From GCA-002728855 sp036340635 (GTDB taxonomy: Bacteria > Bacteroidota > Bacteroidia > Flavobacteriales > Flavobacteriaceae), in NCBI GenBank assembly GCA_036340635.1, contig JAYYYF010000017.1:45703-109702 (forward strand): a stretch of 64,000 nucleotides of DNA, given 5' to 3'. How positions within the stretch are numbered: position 1 is the first letter of the stretch; every line of letters begins with the position of its first letter. Under the pieces are notes generated by a model. It was not told the DNA's origin, did no database searches, and saw only the letters and a program-made list of their open reading frames with translations. The translations under genes were made by a program, and so were the position numbers. Below, piece by piece: positions 18,598-27,228 of the stretch.

Positions 18598-21048
18598 ATG
18601 GAAAGACCAAAATTTAAAATATTAGACAATTTGTCGCTTAAAGATATTGAAACTGAGGCGGAATTAATACCTCTGTTGACAAGTGAAGACGAAGAGGCTC
18701 TTCGAAAAGAAGAATTACCAGATTCTATACCAATTTTACCTTTAAGAAATACTGTATTATTTCCTGGGGTTGTTATCCCTATAACTGCAACTAGGGATCA
18801 ATCAATTCAACTTATAAATGACGCCAACAGCGGAAACAAAATTTTGGGGGTGTCTGCTCAAAAAGATAAAGTTATTGAGCACCCTTCTCCACAAGACATT
18901 TATTCAATTGGAACTGCTGCAAAAATTTTGAGAGTCCTGAAAATGCCTGATGGAAATACAACAGTAATAATCCAAGGTAAAAAGAGGTTTAAGATTAAGA
19001 AGTTTCTTCAAAAAAAACCTTATTTGCGTGCAGAAGTTGAAGCAATAGTGGAGAAAAATTCTTCCAAAAAAAGCTCTGAGTTTGACGCAACAATTGACTC
19101 AATAAAGGATATGGCGCTTCAAATAATCGAAGATAATCCAAATATACCATCAGAAGCTTCCTTTGCAATAAAAAACATTAAGAGCTCTTCATTTTTAATA
19201 AATTTTGTTTCATCAAACATGAACTTGTCTGTCGAGGAAAAGCAGAAAATACTATGTGTTTTTGATATTCATAAGCAAGCTTTACTATGTCTTAAGTACA
19301 TGAATATTGAATATCAAAAACTCGTATTAAAGAATGATATTCAGTCAAGAGTTAGAAATGATTTGAACCAGCAGCAAAGAGAATATTATCTGCATCAACA
19401 GATGAAAACTATTCAAGAAGAACTTGGTGAAGTATCATATGAGGAAGAATTGGATGAAATGAAAAATCGTTCTGAACAAAAAAAGTGGAATGAGTTTGTT
19501 TCAAAACATTTTGATAAAGAACTTTTAAAGTTAAAAAGAATGAATCCTCAAGTAGCTGAATATTCCGTACAGCGAAACTATCTTGATTTATTTATAGACC
19601 TTCCATGGGACCATTTTTCAATTGATAATTTTGATTTAAAAAGGGCACAAAGAATTCTTAATAGAGATCATTATGGCTTAAAAGAGGTTAAAAATCGTGT
19701 TATTGAGCATTTAGCTGTTCTTAAGCTTAGAAACGATATGAAATCTCCAATTCTTTGCCTTTATGGCCCACCTGGTGTAGGTAAAACATCGTTAGGTAAA
19801 TCAATTGCAGAAGCACTTGGAAGGAAATATGTGCGAATTTCTTTGGGAGGAATGAGGGATGAAGCAGAGATAAGGGGGCATAGAAAAACATACATAGGCG
19901 CTATGCCAGGTAGAATCATTCAGGGAATTAAAAAAGCAGGAACTTCGAATCCTGTTTTTGTACTAGATGAAATTGACAAAATAAGTTCTGGTATTCAAGG
20001 TGATCCAGCTGCAGCTTTACTTGAAGTCTTAGATCCTGAACAAAACACAAAGTTTCATGATAATTTTTTAGAACTGGGATATGATCTTTCTAAGGTTATG
20101 TTTATAGCTACCGCAAATAGTCTTTCACCCATATATCCTGCTCTTCTTGATCGTATGGAAACAATAAATATGACAGGTTATACAATAGAGGAAAAGTCTA
20201 TGATAGCTAAAAAACACTTACTTCCTAAACAGTTAATTGAACATGGTCTAAAAAAAAGAGACTTATCTTTAAATAAAGATGTTTTAATAAAAATAATTGA
20301 AAGTTACACTCGTGAGTCAGGAGTTAGAGGACTGGAGAAACAAATTGCAAAAAGTGTTCGTTATGTTGCAAAGTCAATTAGTTTGGGTGATAAATTTATT
20401 CAAAAGCCATTAAAAAAAGATTTGTATGAAATTTTGGGAGTTGAAAAAGTATATCGCGACAAATATGAAAATAATCAGGTTGCTGGAGTTGTAATTGGAT
20501 TAGCTTGGACTTCAGTTGGCGGAGATATACTTTTTATAGAGTCTGCAATTTCAAAAGGAAAAGGAACTTTGTCTATTACTGGAAACTTAGGAAACGTTAT
20601 GAAAGAATCGGCAACGATATCTTTAGAGTATATAAAATCTAATGCAAAAAGACTAGGACTTGATAATTTCTCTTTTGACAAATATAATTTTCATATTCAT
20701 GTTCCTGAAGGAGCCACTCCGAAAGATGGGCCAAGCGCAGGTATTACTATGTTTACTTCACTAGTTTCATTGTTGACTCAGAAGAGGGTTAGAAGTAAAT
20801 TAGCAATGACAGGTGAAATAACTTTAAGAGGAAAAGTTCTCCCAGTGGGAGGTATAAAAGAAAAAATTTTAGCAGCTAAAAGATCAAATATTAAAGAGAT
20901 AATTCTCTCCAAAGAAAACAGAAAAGATGTTGAAGAAATAGATGCAAAATATTTAACTGCTTTGAATTTTCATTATGTAAGTGAAATGCATGAAGTCATT
21001 AGACTTGCAATTACAGATCAAAGCGTATCAAATCCTAAAAGATTTTAA
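18598..21048 (+). CDS. lon: ATP-dependent protease Lon (endopeptidase La)
   Basis: Cytoplasmic quality-control protease. The N-terminal LON substrate-binding domain starts near residue 42 (SIPILPLRNTVLFPGVV). The AAA+ module has Walker A GPPGVGKTSLGKS and Walker B VFVLDEIDK. The protease domain carries the catalytic Ser in DGPSAGITMFTSL and Lys in GGIKEKILAAKR. At 816 residues it is full length with the acidic N-terminal extension seen in Bacteroidota. Its stop shares a base with the cmk start (TAATG). Confidence 0.97.
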   Translation: MERPKFKILDNLSLKDIETEAELIPLLTSEDEEALRKEELPDSIPILPLRNTVLFPGVVIPITATRDQSIQLINDANSGNKILGVSAQKDKVIEHPSPQDIYSIGTAAKILRVLKMPDGNTTVIIQGKKRFKIKKFLQKKPYLRAEVEAIVEKNSSKKSSEFDATIDSIKDMALQIIEDNPNIPSEASFAIKNIKSSSFLINFVSSNMNLSVEEKQKILCVFDIHKQALLCLKYMNIEYQKLVLKNDIQSRVRNDLNQQQREYYLHQQMKTIQEELGEVSYEEELDEMKNRSEQKKWNEFVSKHFDKELLKLKRMNPQVAEYSVQRNYLDLFIDLPWDHFSIDNFDLKRAQRILNRDHYGLKEVKNRVIEHLAVLKLRNDMKSPILCLYGPPGVGKTSLGKSIAEALGRKYVRISLGGMRDEAEIRGHRKTYIGAMPGRIIQGIKKAGTSNPVFVLDEIDKISSGIQGDPAAALLEVLDPEQNTKFHDNFLELGYDLSKVMFIATANSLSPIYPALLDRMETINMTGYTIEEKSMIAKKHLLPKQLIEHGLKKRDLSLNKDVLIKIIESYTRESGVRGLEKQIAKSVRYVAKSISLGDKFIQKPLKKDLYEILGVEKVYRDKYENNQVAGVVIGLAWTSVGGDILFIESAISKGKGTLSITGNLGNVMKESATISLEYIKSNAKRLGLDNFSFDKYNFHIHVPEGATPKDGPSAGITMFTSLVSLLTQKRVRSKLAMTGEITLRGKVLPVGGIKEKILAAKRSNIKEIILSKENRKDVEEIDAKYLTALNFHYVSEMHEVIRLAITDQSVSNPKRF

Positions 21049-21716
21049 TGTCCCATAGGTCAATTATTATTTCAATCGATGGTTTCGCTTCAACCGGCAA
21101 GAGTACTCTAGCTAAGAGATTGTCTAATTATTTAAATTACAACTATATAGACACGGGTTCGATCTATAGAGCCATTACACTCTTTGCTATAAAAAAAGAT
21201 TTTTTTAAACTCAATCTCATTAAACTAGATGATTTAAAAGATTCTATAAAGACTCTAAGTTTTATTTTAAAAGATGATTTAAATAAACTTTATCTTAACG
21301 ACAAAGAACTAAGCGAAGAAATTCGTTCACATGAAGTGTCTGAAAAAGTTAGTCAAGTTGCAAAAATATCTTTCGTCCGTTCATTTGTATTAATGCAACT
21401 CAGGTCATTAAACACAAACAGAGGACTTGTAGTTGAAGGGAGAGATATAGGTACCGTAGTTTTTCCAAATGCTAATTACAAGTTTTTTTTTAAAGCATCA
21501 ATTAAAGCAAGAGCAGATAGACGTTGGGAGGAAATGAACAAAAAAGGCATTAAAATATCTAAAAAGAAAGTAAAAGAAAATATCCTTTTAAGAGATAAAA
21601 CAGATACAGAACGTAAGATTTCACCGCTTAAAAAACCTAAGGATGGCATTGTAATTGACACTTCAAAGTCTACTATAGAACAAGTCTTTAATAACATTAT
21701 AAAATATATAAATTAA
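21048..21716 (+). CDS. cmk: (d)CMP kinase Cmk
   Basis: Phosphorylates CMP and dCMP for nucleotide supply. The P-loop is IDGFASTGKSTLAKRL, with Phe-Ala-Ser where Pro-Ala-Gly is more usual, so the nucleotide loop is slightly divergent. YNYIDTGSIYRAIT, VVEGRDIGTVVFP and a C-terminal VIDTSKSTIEQV are as expected for the family. The 222-residue length is normal. The one-base overlap with lon couples translation. In many bacteria cmk precedes rpsA, as it does here. Confidence 0.94.
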   Translation: MSHRSIIISIDGFASTGKSTLAKRLSNYLNYNYIDTGSIYRAITLFAIKKDFFKLNLIKLDDLKDSIKTLSFILKDDLNKLYLNDKELSEEIRSHEVSEKVSQVAKISFVRSFVLMQLRSLNTNRGLVVEGRDIGTVVFPNANYKFFFKASIKARADRRWEEMNKKGIKISKKKVKENILLRDKTDTERKISPLKKPKDGIVIDTSKSTIEQVFNNIIKYIN

Positions 21717-21747
21717 GTCATTGCATATAAAAATTATTTGAATATGG

Positions 21748-21778
21748 TTTGTAAATAAGGATATTACTTATAAATTTG
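21748..21778 (+). promoter_or_regulatory. rpsA promoter (TTTG-N19-TAAATTTG)
   Basis: A textbook Bacteroidota primary-sigma promoter. The -33 TTTG is at 21748-21751, a 19-base spacer follows, then the -7 TAAATTTG at 21771-21778. Transcription would start near 21783, exactly at the first base of the leader hairpin, and leave a leader of about 100 bases. Confidence 0.75.
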
Positions 21779-21782
21779 CACG

Positions 21783-21869
21783 CTTTTGAATTGTTAAGGG
21801 AAATTTCAAAAGTATGGGAAAATTAATAACCACTTCTAATGTTAAGCTTAAATTTCCCTGACATTAGAA
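21783..21869 (+). promoter_or_regulatory. structured rpsA 5' leader with complementary hairpin loops
   Basis: Hairpin A pairs CTTTTGAA (21783-21790) with TTCAAAAG (21805-21812). Hairpin C pairs TTCTAATGT (21834-21842) with ACATTAGAA (21861-21869). Both stems are perfect. The loop of A contains AGGGAAAT (21797-21804), which is the exact complement of ATTTCCCT in the loop of C (21852-21859), so an 8-bp kissing interaction is possible. It sits between the promoter and the ATG of ribosomal protein S1. An autoregulatory site is the natural inference, but no experiment or family match is claimed. Confidence 0.6.
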
Positions 21870-21884
21870 TACAAATAAGGCTAG

Positions 21885-23720
21885 ATGAGCTCAAAGACTA
21901 AATCAACTTCTGCTAAGAAGGATACAAAAAAGAAAGTTTCAGAGAAAAAATCAGCTTCTAAATCAACTAAAGTCTCAAAAGATCCTAATTTAAATCAAAT
22001 CGAAAAGTTTGACTGGCATAATTATCAAGAGGGAATAGATGCTATTGAGGATGGACAACTAAAAGAATTTGAATCATTAGTAGAAAAAAGCTTCAAATCA
22101 CTTGATGAAGATGAAATAATAGAAGGTAAGGTTGTTCATATGACTGATAGAGAAGCAATAATTGACATAAATTCTAAATCTGAAGGTGTAATTTCTCTTA
22201 ATGAATTTAGATACAATCCAGGTCTTAAAGTTGGTGATAAAGTTGAGGTTTTAATTGATGTGAGAGAAGACAAGACAGGTCAATTAATTCTTTCACATCG
22301 TAAGGCAAGAACTATAATGGCATGGGATAGAGTTAATGCGGCAAATAAAAATGGAGAAATTGTTAGTGGTCATGTTAAATGTAGAACTAAAGGGGGTATG
22401 ATTGTTGATGTTTTTGGAATTGAAGCATTTTTGCCAGGTTCTCAAATCGATGTGAAACCTATAAGAGATTATGATCAGTATGTCAATAAGGTTATGGAAT
22501 TTAAGGTTGTTAAAATTAATCACGAATTTAAAAATGTTGTTGTTTCTCACAAAGCTTTAATAGAGGCAGATATTGAAGAACAGAAAAAAGAAATAATTTC
22601 TCAATTAGAAAAAGGGCAAGTTTTAGAAGGAATTGTAAAAAATGTTACTTCATATGGTGTCTTTATTGATCTAGGTGGAGTAGATGGGTTGATTCACATT
22701 ACAGATCTTTCATGGACAAGGATTAACCATCCAAGTGAAATTCTTGAATTAGATCAAAAGCTTAAGGTTGTGATTCTTGATTTTGATGATGATAAATCAA
22801 GAATTCAGCTAGGTCTTAAACAACTAACTTCACATCCATGGGATAATCTAGATAAAGATTTAAAAGAAGGAGATAAAGTGAAAGGTAAAGTTGTAGTTAT
22901 TGCAGATTACGGTGCTTTTGTTGAAATAGAAGAAGGAGTTGAAGGGTTAGTTCATGTATCAGAAATGTCATGGTCGACTCATTTAAGATCTGCTCAAGAT
23001 TTTGTTAAAGTAGAAGATGAGGTCGAAGCTATTGTTCTCACTTTGGACAGGGAGTCTCGAAAAATGTCATTAGGTCTTAAACATGTGACTCCAGATCCTT
23101 GGACTGACATAACTGCAAAATATCCTTTAAAATCAAAGCACAAGGGTATTGTAAGAAACTTTACTAATTTTGGTGTCTTTATTGAGCTTGAAGAGGGGGT
23201 TGATGGGTTAATATATATATCTGATTTATCTTGGACAAAAAAGATTAAACATCCATCAGAGTTTTTAGCTTTAGGAGATAAAATTAATGTGATCGTTCTT
23301 GAACTTGACGTTGAAGGCAGAAAGTTAAGTCTTGGTCATAAGCAATTAAGTGATAATCCGTGGAATAAATATGAAGTAGATTATCAAGTAGATACAATTC
23401 ATAAAGCTAAAGTTGAATCTATTGTTGAAAAAGGTGCTACAGTTAAGTTTAACGATGATATAACCGCATTTATTCCATCAAGACATATGGAAAAAGAGGA
23501 TGGGACAAAACTAGTTAAAGGCGAGGAAGCTAAATTTAAAGTTTTAGAGTTTCATAAGGAATTTAAGAAAGTTGTTATTTCACATACACAATTATTTAAA
23601 GAATTGGAACGGAAAAATTTTGATAATGCTGTTAAAAAAAATAGTCCAAAGAAATCAAGTAAAACAACAATTGGTGACATAAAGGATCTTTCTAAATTAA
23701 AGAAAAGTGAAAAAAAGTAA
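21885..23720 (+). CDS. rpsA: 30S ribosomal protein S1
   Basis: RNA-binding protein that brings mRNA to the 30S subunit, which matters in a lineage that rarely uses Shine-Dalgarno pairing. A Lys/Ser-rich tail of about 45 residues precedes six S1 (OB-fold) repeats, beginning near residues 80, 160, 245, 330, 415 and 505. Typical repeats read GVFIDLGGVDGLIHITDLSW and GAFVEIEEGVEGLVHVSEMSW. The first and sixth are the most divergent. The 611-residue length suits Bacteroidota. An intrinsic terminator follows. Confidence 0.97.
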   Translation: MSSKTKSTSAKKDTKKKVSEKKSASKSTKVSKDPNLNQIEKFDWHNYQEGIDAIEDGQLKEFESLVEKSFKSLDEDEIIEGKVVHMTDREAIIDINSKSEGVISLNEFRYNPGLKVGDKVEVLIDVREDKTGQLILSHRKARTIMAWDRVNAANKNGEIVSGHVKCRTKGGMIVDVFGIEAFLPGSQIDVKPIRDYDQYVNKVMEFKVVKINHEFKNVVVSHKALIEADIEEQKKEIISQLEKGQVLEGIVKNVTSYGVFIDLGGVDGLIHITDLSWTRINHPSEILELDQKLKVVILDFDDDKSRIQLGLKQLTSHPWDNLDKDLKEGDKVKGKVVVIADYGAFVEIEEGVEGLVHVSEMSWSTHLRSAQDFVKVEDEVEAIVLTLDRESRKMSLGLKHVTPDPWTDITAKYPLKSKHKGIVRNFTNFGVFIELEEGVDGLIYISDLSWTKKIKHPSEFLALGDKINVIVLELDVEGRKLSLGHKQLSDNPWNKYEVDYQVDTIHKAKVESIVEKGATVKFNDDITAFIPSRHMEKEDGTKLVKGEEAKFKVLEFHKEFKKVVISHTQLFKELERKNFDNAVKKNSPKKSSKTTIGDIKDLSKLKKSEKK

Positions 23721-23745
23721 TTTATTTTTTTGTGAATAGATTTAT

Positions 23746-23770
23746 AAACCCTCCATTAGGAGGGTTTTTA
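23746..23770 (+). terminator. intrinsic terminator of rpsA
   Basis: AAACCCTCC (23746-23754) pairs perfectly with GGAGGGTTT (23759-23767) around an ATTA loop. The stem runs into a T-rich end. It lies just after the rpsA stop codon. Confidence 0.85.
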
Positions 23771-23781
23771 TTTAAAAATGA

Positions 23782-23789
23782 TATTTTTG
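23782..23789 (+). promoter_or_regulatory. -7 box upstream of pyrR
   Basis: TATTTTTG fits TAnnTTTG. It follows the rpsA terminator and would place the transcript start about 12 bases before the pyrR ATG. No PyrR-type RNA anti-antiterminator is visible in so short a leader. Confidence 0.35.
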
Positions 23790-23805
23790 TTAATCAATAA
23801 CAGTT

Positions 23806-24345
23806 ATGGTTCGAAAAACACTTTTGTCTCAACGTAAATTTGAAACCATACTTAATCGCTTAGCTTGTCAATTAATAGAAAAGCACAGGGATTTTAAGAA
23901 CACTGTCTTAATTGGTCTTCAGCCAAGAGGCATATATTTAGTAAAGCGTTTAATGTCGATATTAAATGAATCACATAATATTAGAAATATTCCTTATGGT
24001 GAGTTAGATGTAACTTTTTTTAGAGATGATTTTAGAAGATCAGAGACAATATTGTCTCCTAATTCAACAAAAATGGATACAGTTATTGAAAATAAGTTAG
24101 TTGTATTAATAGATGATGTTTTATATACGGGAAGAAGTATTAGGGCTGCACTCACAGCTATAGATTCTTATGGAAGACCGGAAGAAATAGAATTATTGGT
24201 TCTGATTGACAGAAGATTTAGCAGACATTTACCTATTCAACCAGATTATTTGGGAGTTCAAATAGATGCTATTCACGGAGACAGGGTTAAGGTTGAATGG
24301 AATAGTGATGGAATAGAAAACATTGTATATATAGAAGAAAAATGA
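23806..24345 (+). CDS. pyrR: bifunctional pyr operon regulator / uracil phosphoribosyltransferase PyrR
   Basis: Phosphoribosyltransferase-fold protein that in Firmicutes binds pyr mRNA leaders and also converts uracil plus PRPP to UMP. The PRPP motif is VVLIDDVLYTGRSIRAAL, and the N-terminal IGLQPRGIYLVKRL and GELDVTFFRDDFRR match PyrR. The 179-residue length is normal. It overlaps pyrB by four bases. With no long leader upstream, attenuation control here is doubtful and a purely enzymatic role is possible. Confidence 0.92.
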   Translation: MVRKTLLSQRKFETILNRLACQLIEKHRDFKNTVLIGLQPRGIYLVKRLMSILNESHNIRNIPYGELDVTFFRDDFRRSETILSPNSTKMDTVIENKLVVLIDDVLYTGRSIRAALTAIDSYGRPEEIELLVLIDRRFSRHLPIQPDYLGVQIDAIHGDRVKVEWNSDGIENIVYIEEK

Positions 24346-25301
24346 AATCAAATAAGCTTTCAGTAGATCATTTATTAGGAATTAAATATCTAAAGGAAAG
24401 TGATTTACATTTGATTTTTGACACAGCGAATCATTTTAAAGAGGTAATCAATCGACCAATAAAAAAAGTACCGAGTCTAAGGGATATAACTATTGCTAAT
24501 TTATTTTTCGAAAATAGTACAAGAACAAAACTTTCATTTGAATTAGCGGAGAAGAGGTTAAGTGCTGATGTGATTAATTTTTCTCATTCTGCCTCTTCAA
24601 TCAATAAAGGTGAAAATTTAATTGATACAGTAAATAATATTCTAGCAATGAAAGTAGACATTGTTGTTTTAAGACATCCCTCACCAGGTTCTTCTTTATT
24701 TATTTCTAAAAATGTTAATTCTTGCATAATTAACGCAGGAGACGGAACACATGAGCATCCATCTCAAGCACTCTTAGACGCCTATTCATTAATTGAAAAA
24801 CTTGGTGATTTAAGAGGTAAAAAAATTGCTATAGTTGGAGATGTATTACATTCTCGTGTTGCACTTTCTAATATTTTTGTTTTGAAAATGTTGGGGGCTG
24901 AAATTAAGATTTGTGCTCCAAAGTCATTGGTCCCTAGACATCTAGAATCTCTTGGTGTTTCATTTAGTAATGATTTAATGCAAACATTAAAGTGGTGTGA
25001 TGCTGTAAATATGCTTAGAATTCAAAGTGAACGCATGGATATTAATTTTTTCCCTTCTACACGAGAATATTCTAAGCTTTATGGATTGGATATTCAAAAG
25101 TTTGAAAGAATTAAAAAAGATATTATAATTCTCCATCCAGGGCCAATTAACAGAGGTGTCGAAATAACCTCTGATTTAGCTGATTCTAAAAATGCTATTA
25201 TCTTGGATCAAGTAGAAAATGGTGTTGCTGTAAGGATGGCTATAATTTATTTATTGGCATCTAAGCTTGAGGTAATTGATTATGATTATAAAAAGACTTG
25301 A
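24342..25301 (+). CDS. pyrB: aspartate carbamoyltransferase catalytic subunit PyrB
   Basis: Forms carbamoyl aspartate, the first committed step of pyrimidine synthesis. The carbamoyl-phosphate site FENSTRTKLSFELAEKRL, the DGTHEHPSQALLDAYSL segment and HPGPINRGVEI are all present. The 319-residue length is normal. No pyrI regulatory subunit follows. Its end overlaps a small gene of unknown function. Confidence 0.96.
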   Translation: MKSNKLSVDHLLGIKYLKESDLHLIFDTANHFKEVINRPIKKVPSLRDITIANLFFENSTRTKLSFELAEKRLSADVINFSHSASSINKGENLIDTVNNILAMKVDIVVLRHPSPGSSLFISKNVNSCIINAGDGTHEHPSQALLDAYSLIEKLGDLRGKKIAIVGDVLHSRVALSNIFVLKMLGAEIKICAPKSLVPRHLESLGVSFSNDLMQTLKWCDAVNMLRIQSERMDINFFPSTREYSKLYGLDIQKFERIKKDIIILHPGPINRGVEITSDLADSKNAIILDQVENGVAVRMAIIYLLASKLEVIDYDYKKT

Positions 25302-25605
25302 TAGATATTTATACGTAATGCCATTAAAGAAAGATTTTGAAGAGATAGAATCCTATTTTTCTTCTTCTTCATTAGAAATAGGTGATTCTATAATTGACCT
25401 TAATAGTTTTGATATCAAAGAAAAAGGGCTTTTGAGTAGATTAAAAAAAATTGTCAAGATTCATAACAGAAACAATAAATCATGTGTCTTTATAAAACAA
25501 ATATCTATCAGTGAAACGTCTTTAAATAATCTTGTTTTCGTTCCCACTATTGACGAAGCTAAGGATTTTCTTAGAATCGAAGAGATTCAAAGAGATTTGA
25601 TTTAA
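25282..25605 (+). CDS. small conserved protein of unknown function between pyrB and rnz
   Basis: About 107 residues, soluble, with mixed alpha/beta character. It starts MIIKRLDRYLYVMPLKKDFEEIE when read from the ATG at 25282. A TTG at 25276 is also possible. No motif is recognised. The segment NNKSCVFIKQISISETSLNN followed by VFVPTIDEAKDFLRIEEIQRD resembles the layout of single-domain STAS-like proteins, but this is only an impression. The start lies inside pyrB and rnz begins four bases after the stop, so it is part of the operon. Confidence 0.7.
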   Translation: MIIKRLDRYLYVMPLKKDFEEIESYFSSSSLEIGDSIIDLNSFDIKEKGLLSRLKKIVKIHNRNNKSCVFIKQISISETSLNNLVFVPTIDEAKDFLRIEEIQRDLI

Positions 25606-25609
25606 TAAA

Positions 25610-26515
25610 ATGAAATTAACTATACTTGGATGTAATTCAGGGGTCCCTAAAGAAAATTCTTATACTACTTCCCAGATATTAGAAATAGGAAATTCTTTAT
25701 TTTTAATTGATTGTGGGGAAGGAATACAAAATCAAATTCGTAAACAAAAAATAAAATTCTCTCGGATCAAGCACATTTTTATTTCTCATCTTCACGGAGA
25801 TCATTTTTATGGATTGATTGGATTGATTAGTACTTTTAGATTACTAGGAAGAGAAAATAAACTTGATATATATGGACCCAAAGGTATCAAGGAGATCATT
25901 ACTGTTCAATTGAAATATAGTCAATCATGGACAAATTACAAGCTCATTTTTCATGAATTGGATTCTTTAACCTCGGAGTTGATATTTGAAAACGATCATG
26001 TAGAAGTATCTACTATTCCCCTTGATCATAGAATTTATACAAATGGGTTTTTATTTCAAGAAAAGGAGGGTTTGAGAAAAATTGATAAGGGAAAAATTAA
26101 TAAATATGATATTTCAATTTCTGATTATCAAAACTTGAAAATGGGAAAGGACGTCATAACCAAAAATGGAATAATTATTAAAAATGAATTAGTTACCTGT
26201 CAGGGTAACATTGGAAAATCTTTTGCTTTTTGTAGTGATACATCATATAATGAGATGATAATAGAAAAGCTTATGAACGTTGATATTTTATATCATGAAT
26301 CAACATTTTTAAACTCTCATAAAGAATTAGCCAAATTAACTAAACATAGTACAGCAGGTGAGGCAGCTAAAATTGCAAAGAAAGCAAAAGTAGGCAAGCT
26401 TATTTTAGGACATTTTTCCGCACGTTATAAGAATAAAAAAAACTTTCTAAAGGAAGCAAAAGTTTATTTTGACAATGTAGAAATTGCAGAAGACGGGAAA
26501 ACCTTTCTATTCTAA
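25610..26515 (+). CDS. rnz: ribonuclease Z
   Basis: Metallo-beta-lactamase-fold endonuclease that trims tRNA 3' trailers. The tRNA-Ser(GCT) in this window lacks an encoded CCA and would need such processing. Motifs include the metal-binding HLHGDH (in IKHIFISHLHGDHFYGLIGL), SFAFCSDTSYNE, the YHESTF segment and GKLILGHFSARY. The 301-residue length matches the short bacterial RNase Z. It has no signal peptide. Confidence 0.94.
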   Translation: MKLTILGCNSGVPKENSYTTSQILEIGNSLFLIDCGEGIQNQIRKQKIKFSRIKHIFISHLHGDHFYGLIGLISTFRLLGRENKLDIYGPKGIKEIITVQLKYSQSWTNYKLIFHELDSLTSELIFENDHVEVSTIPLDHRIYTNGFLFQEKEGLRKIDKGKINKYDISISDYQNLKMGKDVITKNGIIIKNELVTCQGNIGKSFAFCSDTSYNEMIIEKLMNVDILYHESTFLNSHKELAKLTKHSTAGEAAKIAKKAKVGKLILGHFSARYKNKKNFLKEAKVYFDNVEIAEDGKTFLF

Positions 26516-26531
26516 ATTCATATTTAAACCT

Positions 26532-26539
26532 TAAATTTG
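26532..26539 (+). promoter_or_regulatory. -7 box upstream of pdxH
   Basis: TAAATTTG is a perfect TAnnTTTG. Four bases separate it from a GTG in frame with pdxH (26544), and the conventional ATG is at 26592. Transcription would start at about the GTG. Confidence 0.45.
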
Positions 26540-26591
26540 CAAAGTGAAAAAAAAGTGGTTGCAAGATTGGCTCTTTAAATCATCAATAAAT

Positions 26592-27224
26592 ATGTTCAAG
26601 AAAAGAATTAATTACTCAAAAGGAATTATTGATCCTAAAATTTTAGACAGTAATCCTCTTGATCTTTTTCTTGTATGGATGAAAGATGCAATTGATTCTG
26701 ATTTAATTGAGGAGCCTAACGCAATGAATATTTCTACTATTGAAGATGATGGCTGTCCAAAATCACGAATCGTTTTATTAAAAGATTTTTCTAAAGAGGG
26801 ATTGACTTTTTTCACTAATTACAATAGTAGTAAAGGAAGATCAATAAAAAAAAATAACAAAGTAGGTGTTTCTTTTTTTTGGGGACCTCTTCAAAGGCAA
26901 ATTATTATGAAGGGAAAGGCTAAGAAGATTAGTAGTTATTTATCAGAGGAATATTTCTATTCACGCCCAAGAAAAAGTCAAATTGCATCAATAATTTCTC
27001 CTCAAAGCGAAGTGATTTCTGATCGTGATTTTTTGGATGATCGCATGAAAAAGTTAGAGAATGAATATAAAGACAGAACAATTCTAATGCCTGATAATTG
27101 GGGGGGCTTTATTATCAAACCTTTTGAAATTGAATTTTGGCAGGGGAGACCTGATCGACTTCATGACAGAATTTGCTTTAAATTAAGAAATAATCGATGG
27201 AGATCAGATAGATTAGCGCCTTGA
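26592..27224 (+). CDS. pdxH: pyridoxamine 5'-phosphate oxidase PdxH
   Basis: FMN enzyme that oxidises pyridoxine or pyridoxamine phosphate to PLP. The FMN-binding RIVLLKDFSKEGLTFFTNYNSSKGRSI and the C-terminal FWQGRPDRLHDRICF with the terminal RLAP are diagnostic. The start at ATG 26592 gives a family-like N-terminus (MFKKRINYSKG). A GTG at 26544 would add 16 residues of lysine-rich sequence and could be used if the transcript is leaderless. PLP made here would serve the PLP enzymes thrC and the DSD1-type protein in this window. Confidence 0.93.
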   Translation: MFKKRINYSKGIIDPKILDSNPLDLFLVWMKDAIDSDLIEEPNAMNISTIEDDGCPKSRIVLLKDFSKEGLTFFTNYNSSKGRSIKKNNKVGVSFFWGPLQRQIIMKGKAKKISSYLSEEYFYSRPRKSQIASIISPQSEVISDRDFLDDRMKKLENEYKDRTILMPDNWGGFIIKPFEIEFWQGRPDRLHDRICFKLRNNRWRSDRLAP

Positions 27225-27228
27225 AATT

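Noticed and set aside
23771..23805. PyrR-responsive attenuator in front of pyrR-pyrB
   Set aside because: Only about 12 transcribed bases are expected before the ATG and no antiterminator or terminator pair is present. The hairpin just upstream terminates rpsA.
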